From: Allopusillimonas ginsengisoli
Lineage (GTDB): Bacteria; Pseudomonadota; Gammaproteobacteria; Burkholderiales; Burkholderiaceae_B
Length of the DNA stretch: 64,000 nucleotides
Assembly (NCBI RefSeq): GCF_004153455.1
Contig: NZ_SDQE01000009.1
Span: forward strand, 1-64,000
Direction of reading: 5' to 3'
In this document: positions 63,153 through 64,000 of the stretch, one piece after another
Layout of the letters: each line of letters begins with the position of its first letter
How positions within the stretch are numbered: position 1 is the stretch's first letter
Position numbers and translations under genes: made by a program
The notes under the pieces: generated by a model
What the model saw: the letters and a program-made list of their open reading frames with translations, nothing else
Databases searched by the model: none
Told to the model about the DNA's origin: nothing

Positions 63153-64000
63153 TTGAACTCCCACATCCAGCACCTCATTACCACAGGGCTACTCCGCCTG
63201 CTGTGCGCACTTCCCTATTCATTCGTGGCCTGGCTGGGGGAGCAACTCGGATCCCTGCTTCATTGTATGCCCGGCAAACGTCGACGCATCGTGCAAACAA
63301 ATCTGAAGCTGTGTTTTCCTGACCAAACCGATCTACAACGCCAATTGCTTGGCAAACAGATTTTTCAGCAAGTCATCCGCAGCTATCTGGAACGTGGCCT
63401 GCAATGGTACGGCAGTGCGGCGCGATTGACGGCTCTGACCGAACTACACAGTGCCATTCCTCTGCAGGATACCTATGAGCAGCCTACAATTTTCCTGGGA
63501 TTTCATTTCGCTGCCATCGAAGCTGTATGCATGTATTACTCCACGTTGCACCCTGTGGCTTCGCTCTATAGCCCGATGTCAGACCAGACAACCAATGGCA
63601 TCGCCCACCGCCAGAGGGCGCGCTTCGGAACTGAAATGGTGCCGCGCCACAGTAGCGCGCGAAACACCCTAAGGATACTGCGATCCGGAAAACCCATCAT
63701 GCTCGCCGCAGACATGGATTTTGGATTGCGCGATTCGGTATTCGTCTCATTTTTTGGTGTGCAAGCCTGCACATTGACGTCTGTTTCACGTCTGGCCGCG
63801 CTCAGTGGCGCCAGAGTCGTGCCCTTCGTTGCCGAAGTGCGTGACGGATACCAGGGGTATCGGCTGCGTATTTTTGAACCGCTGGCAAACTTCCCGTCGA
63901 ATGACGTCGCGGCAGATGCGCGCGAAATGAATCGTTTCCTGGAGGCCCAGATCAGACGCATGCCAGACCAGTATTACTGGGTGCATCGCCGATTCAAGCG
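63153..64000 (+). CDS. Lipid A biosynthesis acyltransferase, LpxL/HtrB-like (partial, runs off the end)
   Basis: The frame is open from a TTG at 63153 to the window end (282 codons, about 10-20 short of complete). It shows an N-terminal amphipathic/membrane helix (LLRLLCALPYSFVAWLGEQL), KRRRIVQTNLKLCFPD, the catalytic H-X4-E motif in IFLGFHFAAIEAV, and LAADMDFGLRDSVFVSFFGV. DQYYWVHRRFKR closes near the C-terminus. These enzymes transfer secondary acyl chains to lipid A at the inner membrane. The only in-frame start before the conserved helix is TTG, because a TGA lies at 63138-63140. Its ribosome binding site is weak. Confidence 0.85.
   Translation, partial: MNSHIQHLITTGLLRLLCALPYSFVAWLGEQLGSLLHCMPGKRRRIVQTNLKLCFPDQTDLQRQLLGKQIFQQVIRSYLERGLQWYGSAARLTALTELHSAIPLQDTYEQPTIFLGFHFAAIEAVCMYYSTLHPVASLYSPMSDQTTNGIAHRQRARFGTEMVPRHSSARNTLRILRSGKPIMLAADMDFGLRDSVFVSFFGVQACTLTSVSRLAALSGARVVPFVAEVRDGYQGYRLRIFEPLANFPSNDVAADAREMNRFLEAQIRRMPDQYYWVHRRFK

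Noticed and set aside
1-64000. CRISPR arrays, tRNA or rRNA genes, prophage, intact transposase
   Set aside because: No regularly spaced identical repeats, tRNA-like cloverleaf with T-loop signature, rRNA sequence or phage/transposase protein was seen.

Overview
The window is an ordinary chromosomal segment of a betaproteobacterium. The hem cluster (C, D, X, Y), recA-recX, sucCD with a DUF2889 gene, a BPSS1780-family membrane protein, a long aspartate carbamoyltransferase and a Tad locus with an FHA-CpaF fusion all point to Burkholderiales. Protein flavour suggests Alcaligenaceae (a Bordetella relative such as Advenella or Pusillimonas); this placement is inference from gene content only. No tRNA, rRNA, CRISPR array, prophage or intact insertion sequence was seen.

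Layout. 1-1094: end of a glutathione-dependent formaldehyde dehydrogenase and its S-formylglutathione hydrolase. 1064-5803: a GAF/PucR-type regulator divergent from a degradative HMG-CoA reductase and a periplasmic binding protein, probably a small mevalonate-use locus. 5910-7661: thrB and a membrane protein. 7658-17185: a tightly overlapping minus-strand Tad (Flp pilus) operon. 17272-27204: a compact carbon-phosphorus lyase operon, phnCDEGHIJKLMNP, with Pho-box-like repeats upstream. 27563-33796: hydrolase, ppa, hemY, hemX, hemD, hemC. 33802-35447: a 41-residue membrane peptide and two TerC-family proteins. 35641-38384: sucD, sucC, DUF2889. 38384-41787: metE with divergent metR. 41791-43518: recX and recA with a SOS box. 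43750-47706: a TctDE-like two-component system and an MHS-family transporter. 47740-48915: a candidate small RNA and rdgC. 49000-51746: an aspartate carbamoyltransferase with an extra N-terminal helix-turn-helix-like region, a membrane protein and a lipoprotein. 51890-60138: pbpC and a giant alpha-2-macroglobulin. 60355-62627: an EamA exporter, two small proteins and crcB under a fluoride riboswitch. 62628-64000: a non-coding block with a terminator and tandem repeats, then the start of a LpxL-like acyltransferase.

The most unusual items are: the carbamoyltransferase whose N-terminal DNA-binding-like extension sits behind a 41-bp perfect palindrome; a candidate sRNA with two C-rich loops and a nine-T terminator; two copies of a short palindrome that looks like two IS ends with nothing between them; four tandem repeats before the acyltransferase; and a structured minus-strand stretch ending in an orphan terminator.
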